Source: Nostoc sp. HK-01 | Lineage (GTDB): Bacteria; Cyanobacteriota; Cyanobacteriia; Cyanobacteriales; Nostocaceae | NCBI GenBank assembly: GCA_003990705.1 | Contig: AP018318.1 | Span: 2,917,501-2,981,500, forward strand | Length of the DNA stretch: 64,000 bases | Reading direction: 5' to 3' | Part shown: positions 1 through 9,553 of the stretch, one piece after another | Position numbering within the stretch: position 1 is the stretch's first letter | Layout: the number at the start of each line of letters is the position of its first letter | Notes under the pieces: generated by a model | The model's input: the letters and a program-made list of their open reading frames with translations, nothing else | Told to the model about the DNA's origin: nothing | Databases searched by the model: none | Program-made: the position numbers and the translations under genes

Positions 1-2
1 GT

Positions 3-476
3 ATTACAGAAGTCCGTGCTACTGATGTGCAAGCAGCACAAGCTAATGTCGAGAGTGCAAAAGCTTCAGTTAAACAAGCTCAGGCTGAGTTGGATTTGAG
101 TTCTGTGCGAGCGCCGATAGCTGGACAAATTCTGAAAATTAATACTCGTCCTGGCGAAATTATTGGGACGAAAGGAATAGCTGACTTAGGCCGTACACAA
201 CAGATGTATGCAGTAGCAGAAATTTATGAAACTGATATTAAAAAAGTACGTTTAGGTCAGTCAGTCGTTATTACTAGTGATGCTTTACCAAAGCAATTAC
301 GAGGAACAGTCACAGATATTGGTCTGCAAGTCGGACAACAAAATATGTTTAATAATTTGCAAGTCGATACAGATAACAAAGTAATTGAGGTAAAAATTCG
401 GATTAACAACATGAAAGATTATAAACAAATTACCGCTCTTACTAACTTACAGGTGCAGGTACGCATTCGCATCTAA
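3..476 (+). CDS. devB: DevB/HlyD-type membrane fusion protein, 5' partial
   Basis: Periplasmic adaptor of a DevBCA (MacAB-like) exporter; in heterocyst formers DevBCA exports envelope glycolipids with TolC. The reading frame is open to the window edge (frame starts at base 3), so only the C-terminal part is seen. It shows the end of the coiled-coil hairpin (AQANVESAKASVKQAQ) and the lipoyl/barrel motif APIAGQILKINTRPGE, followed by the DevB-like stretch QMYAVAEIYETDI. It is followed by devC and devA in the same direction. The family call is firm. Which of the several DevBCA paralogues this is, and hence its substrate, cannot be told. Confidence 0.88.
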   Translation: MTEVRATDVQAAQANVESAKASVKQAQAELDLSSVRAPIAGQILKINTRPGEIIGTKGIADLGRTQQMYAVAEIYETDIKKVRLGQSVVITSDALPKQLRGTVTDIGLQVGQQNMFNNLQVDTDNKVIEVKIRINNMKDYKQITALTNLQVQVRIRI

Positions 477-554
477 TTTTATAGAGAAGCCTGGATGAAT
501 ACACCAACTAATTATTTTTTTGTAATGGGTAGTTTCTAGATATAGGACTATAAA

Positions 555-1727
555 ATGATTATTAATATATCTCTAGCTTGGCTACAGTTAGCCCGACAAA
601 AAGCTCGTTTCCTTGTGGCTGCGACTGGAATTGCTTTTATTGCGGTCATGATGTTTATCCAAGTTGGTTTTCAAGATGCTTTATATACTAGTGCTACACA
701 GTTACATAATCATCTCAAAGGCGATTTATTCATCATCAGTACTCAATATCAATCATTGACATTTAATCAAAGTTTTCCCCGTTGGTATTTATATCAGATA
801 CTAGGGTGTGATGGGATAGAATCAGTCAATCCATTGTATATGCAGTTTGCTAAACTAAAAAATTTAAATAATGGGATTAAATTTCCCATATTTGTATTAG
901 GTTTTGAACCGGATAAATCAATTTTAGATTTACCCATTATTCAGCAGAGTCACAGTTTACTACAATTACCAAACATAGTTTTATTTGACAGTAAATCTCG
1001 ATCACAATTTGGCCCAATCTCTCAAGAATTTGAAGAAGAAAAAACTGTAATTCTTGAAATATTTAACTATACTTCTTCAATTGGCTATAAAGTAAAAGTT
1101 GGTGGATTATTTAGCTTAGGGCCATCCTTTGGAGTTGATGGAAATTTAATTGTTAGTACCTCTACTTTTTTCCAAATATTCCAAGGTCGTTCAGTACAAA
1201 ATGTAGATATAGGCATCATTAATCTCAAACCCGATGCTAACCCTCAACGGGTTTTGGCTAGTTTAACTGCCAAATTACCTAAAGATGTAATAGTAATTAC
1301 ACGCCAGGATTTTATTAATCTGGAAAAAAACTATTGGACTGTCAGAGCGCCAATTGGATTTGTGTTTCAATTGATGGTGACTATGGTATTTATTGTTGGT
1401 GTAGTAGTTGTCTATCAAATTCTTTATAGTAATATCTCTAGTCATTTAGCTGAATATGCAACTCTTAAAGCAATGGGTTTTAAAAATAAATACCTGCTAA
1501 TTGTAGTATTTCAACAATCTTTAATATTAGCTTTTTTTGGATACATACCTGGTTTGGCTATATCTATAGCTTTGTACGATGTAGCTCAAGATTTTACTAA
1601 CTTACCAATTAGTATGAGTTTAGATAAAGCAGCGTTAGTATTATTTTTTATAGTGTTAATGTGCTTGGCTTCTGGGTTTATATCAACCAAAAAATTGCGG
1701 AATGTAGATCCAGCTAACTTTTTTTAA
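555..1727 (+). CDS. devC: DevC-type ABC exporter permease
   Basis: Inner-membrane FtsX/MacB-type permease of a DevBCA exporter. 390 aa, the usual DevC length. It has one N-terminal membrane segment (around residues 18-38, FLVAATGIAFIAVMMFIQVGF), a large periplasmic domain, and three C-terminal membrane segments (about 275-300, 320-345, 360-380), which is DevC topology. It starts 78 bp after devB and ends 27 bp before devA, consistent with one operon. The ribosome binding site before the ATG is weak. Confidence 0.9.
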   Translation: MIINISLAWLQLARQKARFLVAATGIAFIAVMMFIQVGFQDALYTSATQLHNHLKGDLFIISTQYQSLTFNQSFPRWYLYQILGCDGIESVNPLYMQFAKLKNLNNGIKFPIFVLGFEPDKSILDLPIIQQSHSLLQLPNIVLFDSKSRSQFGPISQEFEEEKTVILEIFNYTSSIGYKVKVGGLFSLGPSFGVDGNLIVSTSTFFQIFQGRSVQNVDIGIINLKPDANPQRVLASLTAKLPKDVIVITRQDFINLEKNYWTVRAPIGFVFQLMVTMVFIVGVVVVYQILYSNISSHLAEYATLKAMGFKNKYLLIVVFQQSLILAFFGYIPGLAISIALYDVAQDFTNLPISMSLDKAALVLFFIVLMCLASGFISTKKLRNVDPANFF

Positions 1728-1754
1728 TTTTATTTACGTAATTGCTTTGGTAAT

Positions 1755-2444
1755 ATGGTCATGACAGACTTTATTGTTGGCATCACAAATCTTAATCACT
1801 ATTTTGGAAAGCAAACATTAAAAAGTCAGATTTTATTTGACATTAGTTTCAATATTAAGTATGGAGAAATTGTAACTATGACTGGGCCTTCGGGTTCAGG
1901 TAAAACCACTTTATTAACTTTGATTGGTGGGTTACGTTCTGTGCAGCAGGGAAGTTTGAAATTTCTCGATCAAGAGCTTTATGGAGCTAGTAATGACAAA
2001 TTAGTAGAAGTGCGTCGTCATATTGGCTATATTTTTCAAACTCACAATTTACTGAATTTCTTAACATCTCGACAAAATGTTCAGATGTCACTTGAATTAG
2101 ACAATAGTATTCCTAAATGGGAAGCTCGTAAAAAATCAGAAGCTATGCTTCATGCTGTTAAATTAGGGAATCGAATTAATTGCTATCCATCTGAACTTTC
2201 TGGTGGTCAAAAACAACGAGTAGCAATTGCCCGTGCTTTAGTAAGTCATCCTAAATTAATTTTAGCTGATGAACCTACCGCCGCATTAGATAGTAAATCA
2301 GGTCGAGATATTGTGAACCTGATGCAACTATTAGCTAAGGAACAAAATTGTGCCATTTTAATGGTTACTCATGACAATAGAATTTTAGATATCTCTGAGC
2401 GAATAATACACATAGAAGATGGTCGAATAGTTAAAAAAGTTTAG
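1755..2444 (+). CDS. devA: DevA-type ABC transporter ATP-binding protein
   Basis: Cytoplasmic ATPase driving the DevBC exporter. 229 aa. Visible motifs: Walker A GPSGSGKT (44-51), Q-loop Q95, signature LSGGQKQR (148-155), Walker B LILADE (168-173), D-loop, and the switch histidine in THD (206). There is no C39 peptidase domain, so if this exporter handles the GG-leader peptide encoded just downstream, another protease would have to remove the leader. A second ATG two codons in is an alternative start. A hairpin with T-tract follows at 2468-2512. Confidence 0.93.
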   Translation: MVMTDFIVGITNLNHYFGKQTLKSQILFDISFNIKYGEIVTMTGPSGSGKTTLLTLIGGLRSVQQGSLKFLDQELYGASNDKLVEVRRHIGYIFQTHNLLNFLTSRQNVQMSLELDNSIPKWEARKKSEAMLHAVKLGNRINCYPSELSGGQKQRVAIARALVSHPKLILADEPTAALDSKSGRDIVNLMQLLAKEQNCAILMVTHDNRILDISERIIHIEDGRIVKKV

Positions 2445-2467
2445 GATTTATAAAAAAATGGCTAACA

Positions 2468-2512
2468 ACCATTTAAATCTGTTGACAAATGGTACTATTT
2501 TTTATTTTTTTA
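2468..2512 (+). terminator. Terminator-like hairpin after devA
   Basis: ACCATTT (2468-2474) pairs with AAATGGT (2487-2493) and is followed by a T-rich run. It probably ends most devBCA transcripts, so the small gene at 2582 may have its own promoter or depend on read-through. Confidence 0.5.
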
Positions 2513-2581
2513 AATAAATAACTCTCAATAATATGCTTCAATTTTCAAGACTATTGTAATTTCTGAGGAGAAAGCAAAATC

Positions 2582-2827
2582 ATGGCTAGTATCATAATTT
2601 CTTATTTTCACCCTACTGACGTAGAGGTATTTATGTACAATCTAACACTATCTCAATGTGAGGCTGTATTGGGAGGTTATACCTATGTTAATTTAATAAA
2701 TATTACTGATAGCGTAAATAGCATTAGTAATACATACTATTTAGGTTCTTACGCGTTTAATTTCCATGATAATAGAATTTACACAATAGACTATACAAGG
2801 TCTATTTACAACTTCTTCTATCTTTAG
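2582..2827 (+). CDS. Candidate double-glycine leader precursor peptide
   Basis: 81 aa (or 64 aa from the internal ATG at 2633). No family is recognised. The stretch LTLSQCEAVLGG matches the double-glycine leader pattern: leucine at -12, hydroxyl residue at -11, hydrophobic residue at -4, and GG at -2/-1. The core after GG is about 49 aa, rich in Tyr, Asn, Ser and Ile, without Cys. A good ribosome binding site, GAGGAG (2565-2570), lies 11 bases before the ATG at 2582; AGAGG (2623-2627) lies before the internal ATG, which would give a leader of typical GG length. It sits 137 bp after devA. Export by the neighbouring DevBCA proteins is inference; a bacteriocin or signal peptide is possible. Confidence 0.5.
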   Translation: MASIIISYFHPTDVEVFMYNLTLSQCEAVLGGYTYVNLINITDSVNSISNTYYLGSYAFNFHDNRIYTIDYTRSIYNFFYL

Positions 2828-3014
2828 TTATGAGACATTGGATTACCTCTAACTTCAGTTGGGCTTCTTCTGAGAGTTCTGTAACAATCACACTAGTCTC
2901 AGGAGATGTGTTGCTTTATTCTGATAGGGCTTGAGCAGCATTTATAGATGTATGAACAGTAAAGTCATACATAATATTTCTGTTCATGAATTAAAAGCAA
3001 TTTATAAATTCTGA
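2828..3014. other. Intergenic sequence inside the putative transposon end
   Basis: No convincing gene or RNA is seen between the GG-peptide gene and the repeat array. The stretch is AT-rich. Confidence 0.4.
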
Positions 3015-3171
3015 AGCGACAGTTAATTTGTCATAATTGCGGAAGGCGACATTTATTTAGTCACTGCCAAGAAATAGTTTAATACTTTTTGAATAGCTAA
3101 AACTCCTGCTGTATAAGCATTTGAGCTATGACATTAATTTGTCACAACGACATTTAATTAGTCAATGTACA
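3015..3171 (-). mobile_element. Terminal repeat array of a Tn7/CAST-like transposon (one end)
   Basis: Read from 3171 inward on the minus strand, the region begins TGTACA and carries four copies of a motif of the form TGAC-aaAATTAA-TGTCG: 3148-3164, 3130-3145, 3047-3064 and 3015-3034. This is the layout of TnsB-binding ends in cyanobacterial Tn7-like and type V-K CAST elements, which start TGTACA and carry TGACAAATTAATGTCR-type repeats. The interior points left, towards the GG-peptide and devBCA genes. No tnsB, tnsC, tniQ or cas12k is in the window, and no second end was found. Confidence 0.68.
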
Positions 3172-3186
3172 TAATTATTCTCAATA

Positions 3187-3654
3187 TTATCTATCCTGTT
3201 CTGCGGCGCTGCGTTCTCGTGCCAAGCCATCAATAGCATCACCCAAGGCGGTGGTGAGACTTTTGCGTGTTTGAGCGTGGCTTTCTTGTTCAGTTTTCAA
3301 TGCTTGCAATAGGCGATCGCGCTCTTTAATCGCTGCAATCAATTTTGTCTGCAATTCTTCCATAGTTTGGATTTGAGTAATTTCAGCTTGAATAGCTTCA
3401 ACTGCTTTACCATCAGCGAGTGTTGCAGCTTCAATACCTTGGAGTTTGTGAATATTGGCTTTGAGAGATGCGATCGTTTGTTGGAATAGATGCGCGTCTG
3501 TACGGCGTTGTTCTGCTTCTGTGTTGTAGAGTTTACGCCATTTCTCCGCACTTTCCCAAGCTGCTGCTAAATCAACTTTTTGTTCTGCAAGTTGGTTTTT
3601 GAGTGCTTGAATTTCAGCTAACCACTGCTGTGTTAAAGATATACTTTCACTCAT
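3187..3654 (-). CDS. Coiled-coil hypothetical protein
   Basis: About 155 aa from ATG 3654 (a GTG at 3696 would add 14 residues but makes a poor N-terminus). Unknown family. The sequence is almost wholly heptad-like and charged (LAEQKVDLAAAWESAEKW, LQTKLIAAIKERDRLLQ), so a cytoplasmic helical coiled coil is predicted. It lies just outside the Tn7-like end (stop at 3187, 16 bp from the terminal TGTACA), so it may be the gene next to the insertion point. No function is assigned. Confidence 0.6.
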   Translation of the reverse strand: MSESISLTQQWLAEIQALKNQLAEQKVDLAAAWESAEKWRKLYNTEAEQRRTDAHLFQQTIASLKANIHKLQGIEAATLADGKAVEAIQAEITQIQTMEELQTKLIAAIKERDRLLQALKTEQESHAQTRKSLTTALGDAIDGLARERSAAEQDR

Positions 3655-3813
3655 TTTTCTAAGGTTGTATTTGTATAGTGTCAGTTGTAACTGCACTCTG
3701 ATTATCTGTCACTCTTAATTTGGAGGTGTATCTGCCATCAAACTTGTAGATGGTGATGTTTGAGTATAATGGTTACAGTTCTACCATTGCCAATGCTTGG
3801 TGGATTAATCAAT

Positions 3814-4320
3814 TTACCAATTGTCTAATATCAGATTTGCATCTTCGCTAATTAGCTCTTCAGGGGATTGATCTGCCGACTCTATAATCATCTTCGCTTC
3901 AGGAGTTCCGATTTCTGCTAATGCTAGGAGAGACTTTCTTGGTACATTGAACCAAATATCATAAGACCATCGGTATGTCAACGCTTTGGATAATGCAGGA
4001 ATTGCTCTTTCATCGCGTAATACATCCAAAAGTTCAACAACTGATTCATGAAGACCATTATTACTCTCATCATTGAGGATTTGACAAAGTATAGGTGTGT
4101 AATCCTTTGATAAGTTACTCCATGCTGCCATCATGACAAACGAAGCCCCAGGATAATCTGGGTTTGAAGCATATTTTTTTAACTCCTGAATCACTTCGCT
4201 AACTGAAGGAGGTGATGTTTCAAATTCCTTTCTCATTTCATCAGCAATTCTGTCAGTTTCTCTATAATTAGGAGAATTCTTGAATAATTTCAGATATTTT
4301 TCAATAGTGTTACTTAGCAT
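3814..4320 (-). CDS. HEAT-repeat-like hypothetical protein
   Basis: 168 aa, no signal peptide or membrane segment. Helical repeat character with a HEAT-type signature in the middle (VVELLDVLRDERAIPALSKAL) and a second one near the end (SLLALAEIGTPEAKMIIE). Such small HEAT proteins often act as partner-binding or immunity-type proteins in gene-poor accessory regions, but nothing here fixes the role. Confidence 0.6.
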   Translation of the reverse strand: MLSNTIEKYLKLFKNSPNYRETDRIADEMRKEFETSPPSVSEVIQELKKYASNPDYPGASFVMMAAWSNLSKDYTPILCQILNDESNNGLHESVVELLDVLRDERAIPALSKALTYRWSYDIWFNVPRKSLLALAEIGTPEAKMIIESADQSPEELISEDANLILDNW

Positions 4321-4532
4321 TTTATAGTCTATTGATATTAGTGCGATCGCCTCTTGCGTAGGTTGGGTGAAATGTATACTTCCCGTAGGCTAGTGGAACC
4401 CAAAAAATGCTTTGAAGAAAACCGCAAAATTTTTAACTATAAAAATATCTCAATTCAACCGTCAAATTTACGCTGCAATTATTTTATCTGTTACAGTGTT
4501 CTCTCAAAATTTGATGATTTGGTAATACCAAA

Positions 4533-4556
4533 ACGGGATAGGCTAACCTATCCCGT
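4533..4556 (-). terminator. Terminator of ahcY
   Basis: Ten-base perfect stem ACGGGATAGG / CCTATCCCGT with a 4-base loop. On the minus strand it is followed by a T-run, as expected just after the ahcY stop at 4592. Confidence 0.7.
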
Positions 4557-4591
4557 CAACATATCCTATCGCTTAAACTTTAACACCAAGT

Positions 4592-5908
<1,317 letters not shown>

Positions 5909-6008
5909 TTACGCACTTTATTAGTTTATTGTACGACTAGGATTTTTGGGTTGCTTAGTTTGGATTTAGAATTGGATGGCGTGAAGGGCGATCGCTCCTG
6001 AGTTTAAT

Positions 6009-6191
6009 TTATTGCCTGTCTAACCAAGCCTGTAAATCAGCCAAACTGTTAAAATCCAACAATGCTTCGCTTAAATCTTCCAAAACAGGCAAAGGCAAAT
6101 CAGCAATTGCGGAGCGCATTTCGCCAGATGCTACTGAATCATATCGGTAAGCTTCTGCATTACTTGGCGGTGTGGCTAGTAATTGAAACAA
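6009..6191 (-). pseudogene. C-terminal remnant of a DUF4351/Rpn-type protein
   Basis: 60 aa. The C-terminal half (LEDLSEALLDFNSLADLQAWL) is the hallmark of DUF4351, normally the tail of roughly 300-aa Rpn/PD-(D/E)XK transposase-like nucleases in cyanobacteria. The nuclease part is missing, so this is probably a decayed fragment rather than a working gene. Confidence 0.55.
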
Positions 6192-6319
6192 CAGTGTAGG
6201 AGATTGTTGAAAAAGTTTGTAAAATATTGAATCTCAGCGAATGAAGTAGCAATAACAAGATATGTTCAATATTTTAAACTTATTTATCTGCCTGTATTAG
6301 TCTTGTCGATGCTGGACTT

Positions 6320-6457
6320 ATGCTTTTCGGAAAAGTCCTAGAAGAAACTGTGAGTGAGGTTGGCGGAATGGTTACAAGTCTACGCTGCGTTCAACTTGCT
6401 AAAAATACTAATGATAGGCTCGACAAGATTTTAGCTGAGTTGGATAACAAAAGTTAG
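6320..6457 (+). CDS. Small unknown ORF, possible remnant
   Basis: 45 aa, amphipathic and charged (FGKVLEETVSEVGG, NTNDRLDKILAEL). It resembles the tail of a larger coiled-coil protein and has no clear ribosome binding site. It may be a relic in the same decayed stretch as the DUF4351 fragment. Confidence 0.25.
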   Translation: MLFGKVLEETVSEVGGMVTSLRCVQLAKNTNDRLDKILAELDNKS

Positions 6458-6525
6458 AGACTTATTCCCAATAAATGCTTTAATTTATCTCTGGTAAGAA
6501 AATAATCATATATTCTGCTAAGTTA

Positions 6526-6654
6526 GCTCCAAAAGTTGATGAACCAAAATGTCATCTATCTAAAGAATTAAAAAATCTAAATGTCATAATTTTCAACATT
6601 TAAGCAGAAAATTCAACTTTAGATAGGTACAATTACTAAAGTCAATTTTGGAGC
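6526..6654. repeat. Three-tier nested inverted repeat before mscS
   Basis: Three stems sit one inside the other: GCTCCAAAA (6526-6534) with TTTTGGAGC (6646-6654); CTATCTAAAG (6556-6565) with CTTTAGATAG (6617-6626); TAAATGT (6578-6584) with ACATTTA (6596-6602). The block ends 48 bp before the mscS start. It could be a structured leader RNA or a MITE-like insertion. Confidence 0.6.
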
Positions 6655-6702
6655 ATAGCTAAGGAAGTAATCAAAATAGATTTTTCTTAAGGAGGTGTTG
6701 AA

Positions 6703-8340
6703 GTGCGTTGGCATTTTTTGGCGATTTTTGGTTCAATAACGGTGTCTGTTGTGTCTTTACCACCAGTGACAGCCCAGATTCCATTGTTACCACTGTTGCA
6801 AACTCCCAGCAGTCCCAGTAATGACTCTGATAATAGAACTGTTTCTGACTGGATTTATTTAGATGGTCGGCGTTTATTTCAGATAAGCGCCACGAAAACT
6901 AATTTATCAGAGCGCTTACAAAACATTCAACGAAATTTGAATCAAATTAGCCAGAATTACTTTCAATCCTCTGAACAAGAAGTCAATGTCGAGGTGCGGA
7001 AAGTTAACGAAATACCTGTAATTCAGGTTAATGGCGAATATCTGATGAGTGTCACTGCGGAGGATGCGAAACTCCGACAGGAAGATCAGCAGATATCGGC
7101 GAATCAAATTGCTGATGCTTTACAAGAAGATTTACAGCGAGCAAAGCAAGAACGACAAACTCAATATCTGATCAATCAAGGTAAAATTGCTGCTGGCGTT
7201 GGCCTGGTAATGGTGGTCACAAGTTGGGGTGTATATTATTGGCAGCGTCGTTCACGAAAAGAACCAGCACAGTCAGTTCCCTCAATCTCTTCAACAGCGC
7301 AACCAATTACTACGCAACTGAATCAACAGCAACATCGTCATTTCCAGGAAGTTAAGAAGCGTTTGTTTCAGTTAACGCAAGCAGGAATCTGGGGAGGGGG
7401 CAATTTTCTAATTTTGGGGCTATTTCCCTACACTCGGCCGTTTCAAGTAGCTATTCTCTCCGCTGCTCAAATTCCGATAAAACTCGCTGTTGTGGTGTTG
7501 GGGACTTATGTCGCTACCCGTTTCAGCTATGCTCTCATTGATCGCTTTACTACTACACTCATCAGCAGTGGGGCTTTATTAACCACTGATACCTCGGAAC
7601 GTCTGCGTTTACGAGTATCTACGTTTTCGGGCGTGACTAAAAGTATTGTCACTATTATCTGGGTAGGAGTTGGGATTTTACTCGCCTTAGTTTCTTTGGG
7701 TATCGATATTGTTCCCTTACTTGCAGGTGCAGGTTTAGTTGGCGTTGCTGTATCTTTGGCTTCCCAAAACCTGATTAAAGATGCAATTAACGGCTTCTTG
7801 ATTATCCTGGAAGACCAGTATGCTTTGGGTGATGTAATTAATGTTGGCAATGTGGGCGGCTTAGTGGAAAATCTCAATTTGCGGATGACACAATTGCGTG
7901 ATTCTGAAGGACGCTTAATCACCATTCCCAATAGTGAGATTAAAATTGTTGCTAACCTTTCTAGCCGTTGGTCACGCGCCGATTTAACTGTTCCCATCGC
8001 CTATGAAGCTGATGTTGACCATGCTTTGAACTTGATTAAAAAAGTAGCTTTAGAAATGGATCAAGACCTGCAATGGAAACATCAAATTATCGAAACTCCG
8101 CAGGTTTTAGGTATTGATAATTTTGGCGATCGCGGTTTAATTATCCGTGTTTGGATTAAAACCCAACCTCTTAAACAATGGGATGTCGCACGGGAATATC
8201 GCCGTCGCCTGAAAGTTACCCTCGACCAAGCAGGAATTAATATCCCTGTACCACAACAAGCAATTTGGGTGAACGATGCACAGCTATTGAATGCACAGAT
8301 GAATGGAAAAGCAGATGAGTCAATAGTCAATAGTCAATAG
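6703..8340 (+). CDS. MscS-family mechanosensitive channel with exported N-terminal domain
   Basis: 545 aa. It opens under membrane tension to release solutes. N-terminal signal-like segment (1-24), a periplasmic region (about 30-155), a membrane segment near 158-178, further membrane segments from about 225 to 350, then the MscS pore and beta domain. The pore helix GLVGVAVSLASQNLIKDAINGF and the following DQYALGDVINVG are characteristic. The GTG start is fixed by a perfect Shine-Dalgarno AAGGAGGTG (6689-6697). The last six residues SIVNSQ are encoded by a tandem heptamer repeat, so the natural C-terminus was probably extended by it. Confidence 0.9.
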   Translation: MRWHFLAIFGSITVSVVSLPPVTAQIPLLPLLQTPSSPSNDSDNRTVSDWIYLDGRRLFQISATKTNLSERLQNIQRNLNQISQNYFQSSEQEVNVEVRKVNEIPVIQVNGEYLMSVTAEDAKLRQEDQQISANQIADALQEDLQRAKQERQTQYLINQGKIAAGVGLVMVVTSWGVYYWQRRSRKEPAQSVPSISSTAQPITTQLNQQQHRHFQEVKKRLFQLTQAGIWGGGNFLILGLFPYTRPFQVAILSAAQIPIKLAVVVLGTYVATRFSYALIDRFTTTLISSGALLTTDTSERLRLRVSTFSGVTKSIVTIIWVGVGILLALVSLGIDIVPLLAGAGLVGVAVSLASQNLIKDAINGFLIILEDQYALGDVINVGNVGGLVENLNLRMTQLRDSEGRLITIPNSEIKIVANLSSRWSRADLTVPIAYEADVDHALNLIKKVALEMDQDLQWKHQIIETPQVLGIDNFGDRGLIIRVWIKTQPLKQWDVAREYRRRLKVTLDQAGINIPVPQQAIWVNDAQLLNAQMNGKADESIVNSQ

Positions 8341-8341
8341 T
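8319..8341 (+). repeat. Tandem heptamer GTCAATA, three copies
   Basis: AGTCAATAGTCAATAGTCAATAG at the 3' end of mscS; the repeat supplies the stop codon. The same repeat lies at 37318-37341. Confidence 0.75.
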
Positions 8342-8377
8342 AGTGTGGGCAAGATTTTGCCCACCTCTGGGCAAAGC

Positions 8378-8396
8378 AGTACATTTGTACTATAAT
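8378..8396 (+). promoter_or_regulatory. LexA box overlapping a -10 element
   Basis: AGTACATTTGTACT (8378-8391) is a perfect match to the Anabaena LexA consensus RGTACNNNDGTWCB. It abuts a consensus -10 TATAAT (8391-8396) and lies 37 bp before the start of the 87-aa gene, so SOS control of that gene is plausible. Confidence 0.65.
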
Positions 8397-8432
8397 AGAT
8401 ATAGCGTCCAGAAATCCTAGTGCAGTGCAACT

Positions 8433-8696
8433 ATGATCAAGCATTACATTCTCAACCTCAATCCAACTGCCAAGCACGAATGGGATCGCTGTATTTTACG
8501 TGACCCACTGACAGCTAAACGCCCAGACTTTTCCCGATTAATTGCCGAAGCAGTTGGTGCTGATACAGGAAGTTATTTAATCAGCGTAAATATTGAAGTA
8601 CAGGTATTAGAACAAGCCGCAGTACCCCAAGCTGAACAACTTTCGCTGTCTTTTCCAGAGGTAGCTGTTCAATCACCCATGAGGGAAGCGGCATAA
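8433..8696 (+). CDS. Hypothetical protein, probably LexA-controlled
   Basis: 87 aa, unrecognised. Soluble, with an N-terminal half of mixed strand and helix (KHYILNLNPTAKHEWDRCIL) and a Pro/Gln-rich tail. A consensus LexA box and -10 precede it. A closely matching promoter block precedes the 124-aa gene at 13652. The role is unknown; DNA-damage response is inferred from the promoter only. Confidence 0.6.
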   Translation: MIKHYILNLNPTAKHEWDRCILRDPLTAKRPDFSRLIAEAVGADTGSYLISVNIEVQVLEQAAVPQAEQLSLSFPEVAVQSPMREAA

Positions 8697-8721
8697 AGGG
8701 GGAGCAGAGAAGGGGAGAAAC

Positions 8722-9468
8722 TTACCACTGTAATTGAATTGGCCCACCAAACTTCCGCATCTCTGCAAAAAATTGTCCTTGCGCTCCTCCGTCTGGTAGC
8801 GTTGCTAAATAGACTGCTGTTTCTGCGCCTTCTTCTGCGGTGAATGGCGCATTCTCACCTCCCATATCAGTTTTCATCCAACCAGGAGAATAGGTATTGA
8901 CGAGAATATTCTCGTTTTGGAGTTCCCTAGCTAGAAGTATAGTTAGCCCATTGATCCCGACTTTGGAAAGTCTATAGGAAGGTGCTAGGGGGTAGTAGTC
9001 ACTGCCCATTGCATGCAAAGAAGCCATTTCAGTAGAAACGTTAACAATGCGACCGTAGTTGTTGAGTTTCATCAAGGGTATTAAAGCTTGAGAAATTCTC
9101 AGTACTGCTAGAACATTAGTGTTAAATGTAGCTTGCATTGTTTCTAGCCGAACAGTCAATAAGCTGGATTCTTCGGGTGTGGCGGTAGGATTAATACCAG
9201 CGTTATTCACCAGAATATCTACCTTACCGTAGGTTTGCTGTAGCCATTGGGTAAATTGTGTAACACTAGTATCACTATTTACATCAAGTACATGATGGTT
9301 GATATCTAGCCCTTCACCAGATAACTGCTGCTTGGCTGCTAGACCATCTGTTTCATTACGGCTGGTTAACACAACATGAATACCGTTTTGAGCCAATTTT
9401 CGGGAGATAGCATATCCTAAGCCACGATTGCTACCTGTAACTACGGCAATCTTGGTTTGAGTTGTCAT
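8722..9468 (-). CDS. Short-chain dehydrogenase/reductase
   Basis: 248 aa NAD(P)-dependent oxidoreductase of the classical SDR type. Visible: the cofactor motif TGSNRGLG (11-18), NNAGI (about 88-92), the catalytic serine region NVSTEMAS and the YRLSK motif (Y-x3-K). Substrate not predictable. It is transcribed divergently from a LysR regulator across an 85-bp gap, the usual sign that the regulator controls it. Confidence 0.9.
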   Translation of the reverse strand: MTTQTKIAVVTGSNRGLGYAISRKLAQNGIHVVLTSRNETDGLAAKQQLSGEGLDINHHVLDVNSDTSVTQFTQWLQQTYGKVDILVNNAGINPTATPEESSLLTVRLETMQATFNTNVLAVLRISQALIPLMKLNNYGRIVNVSTEMASLHAMGSDYYPLAPSYRLSKVGINGLTILLARELQNENILVNTYSPGWMKTDMGGENAPFTAEEGAETAVYLATLPDGGAQGQFFAEMRKFGGPIQLQW

Positions 9469-9521
9469 GTTGATAACTTTTAAATAACTGTTAGTTTTAC
9501 TTTACTGAGATGTTATAAATT

Positions 9522-9534
9522 AATCAAATTGATT
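9522..9534. promoter_or_regulatory. Putative LysR operator in the divergent promoter
   Basis: AATCAAATTGATT, a near-perfect dyad, lies in the 85-bp gap between the SDR gene and the LysR gene. LysR regulators bind such dyads (T-N11-A class). Confidence 0.45.
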
Positions 9535-9553
9535 GAAATAATGTGTTTCATCG

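Noticed and set aside
7527-7997. 156-aa ORF antisense to mscS
   Set aside because: Shadow of the well-supported MscS gene; composition is not protein-like.
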